Below, in pieces: positions 5,700 through 6,271 of a stretch of 6,271 bases of DNA. Source of the DNA: JAKBCQ01 sp021807585 (GTDB taxonomy: Bacteria > Planctomycetota > Planctomycetia > Isosphaerales > Isosphaeraceae); the NCBI GenBank assembly GCA_027325115.1, contig DAHWFG010000571.1, positions 1-6,271 on the forward strand, written 5' to 3'. The notes below the pieces were generated by a model. It had not been told where the DNA came from and did no database searches. It was given only the letters and a program-made list of their open reading frames with translations. Each line of letters starts with the position of its first letter. Within the stretch, counting starts at the first letter, position 1. The translations under genes and the position numbers were made by a program.

Positions 5700-6271
5700 A
5701 TGCATGCGAAGATCGGCCGAGGTCGGCTGACGGCGAACATTTTGGCGTCGGTGTTGATTGTGACACCGGCGATCTGGGGGATCGGCCGGGTGGCTTCGCG
5801 TCATTGGCGGTTGACGCGGGTGTTCCACGCGCGTGCGGAGTTCGCGCGGATCGACGGTCTGCAGGCGGGGGACGAGGTGCGGGTTCAAGGGATGAAGGCC
5901 GGGGTTGTCGAGTCGATCAACCCTCCCGAGTCGCCGGGACGACCCGTGTCGTTGATCTTTCGGATCGACGATCGTCTGAGGTCTTTGGTTCGGATCGACG
6001 CCAGGGCTCGGATCGCGGCGCAGGGGATCGTGGGCGCCAAGGTTGTCGAGATCGAACCCGGGCGCCCCGACGCCGCCGGATTGGAGGATTGGGGACTGAT
6101 TCGTTCCGAGCCGACGGTCGAGGTCGCTTCAATCCTCCGCGACGCGTCGCTTGCGCTTAAGCGGGTCGACGCGGTCGCGGACTCGGCGCAAAAGGGGCTT
6201 GAAGAGATAGGCGCGATCGGGCTGCACCTCGATGGCCACCGGCGCGCCGAACTTGGCCTTGAAGTCTTTCT
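5700..6271 (+). CDS. mlaD: MlaD-type MCE-domain protein, N-terminal 190 residues (3' end outside the window)
   Basis: The frame is open from ATG 5700 to the window edge. The ATG is preceded by GGGAG (5688-5692) with seven bases between. A single hydrophobic helix at about 10-29 (LTANILASVLIVTPAIWGIG) should anchor the protein in the inner membrane with the rest in the periplasm. The MCE domain covers about 40-121: a strand ARAEFARIDGLQAGDEVRVQGMKAG, the segment LIFRIDD, then ARIAAQGIVGAKVVEIEPG, the classic MCE ending. Residues from about 140 onward begin a helical region. MCE domains form hexameric rings that bind lipid and pass it to the MlaE permease encoded just upstream. The total length is unknown; planctomycete MCE proteins often continue with long helices. 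The last 20 residues no longer resemble a typical MCE helix (see findings). Confidence 0.88.
   Translation, partial: MHAKIGRGRLTANILASVLIVTPAIWGIGRVASRHWRLTRVFHARAEFARIDGLQAGDEVRVQGMKAGVVESINPPESPGRPVSLIFRIDDRLRSLVRIDARARIAAQGIVGAKVVEIEPGRPDAAGLEDWGLIRSEPTVEVASILRDASLALKRVDAVADSAQKGLEEIGAIGLHLDGHRRAELGLEVF

Overview
The window is a moderately GC-rich bacterial segment that I read as Planctomycetota, perhaps an Isosphaeraceae-like lineage. The grounds are the codon style, a 100-residue protein resembling a small family I associate with planctomycetes, and the mix of a carotenoid desaturase-type flavoprotein, a tandem GNAT protein and an Mla/MCE lipid-transport locus. This placement is inference; there is no rRNA or other marker gene. 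The hexamer CGATCG is strikingly frequent, about 34 copies by eye against about 2 expected from base composition.

Layout, left to right. Positions 1-140 hold the 3' end of an IS5-type DDE transposase, whose stop is one base from the end of the next gene. Positions 142-1644 (minus) encode a CrtD/CrtISO-like FAD oxidoreductase with a GTG start. It is divergent from a 102-residue soluble Rieske [2Fe-2S] protein (1816-2124) whose stop codon lies inside a strong hairpin (2121-2160). A two-domain GNAT acetyltransferase (2272-3285) and the small conserved protein (3316-3618) follow 30 bp apart and probably share a transcript. A classical short-chain dehydrogenase (3713-4534, minus) converges on them. 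An AT-rich divergent spacer separates it from an MlaE/YrbE-type ABC permease (4744-5532). After a further 167-bp AT-rich spacer with promoter-like elements comes the N-terminal part of an MlaD-type MCE protein (5700 to the window edge).

Working together: MlaE and MlaD should be the membrane permease and the periplasmic lipid-binding subunit of one retrograde or anterograde lipid ABC transporter. Its ATPase (MlaF) is not in the window and is most likely downstream. The flavoprotein and Rieske protein share a divergent control region and are both redox proteins, so a functional link is possible but unproven. No defence system, CRISPR array, RNA gene or biosynthetic cluster is visible, and most of the window is ordinary chromosomal content. 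The points most worth checking are the CGATCG excess, the IS junction at a CTAG, and the unusual mlaE-mlaD spacer.
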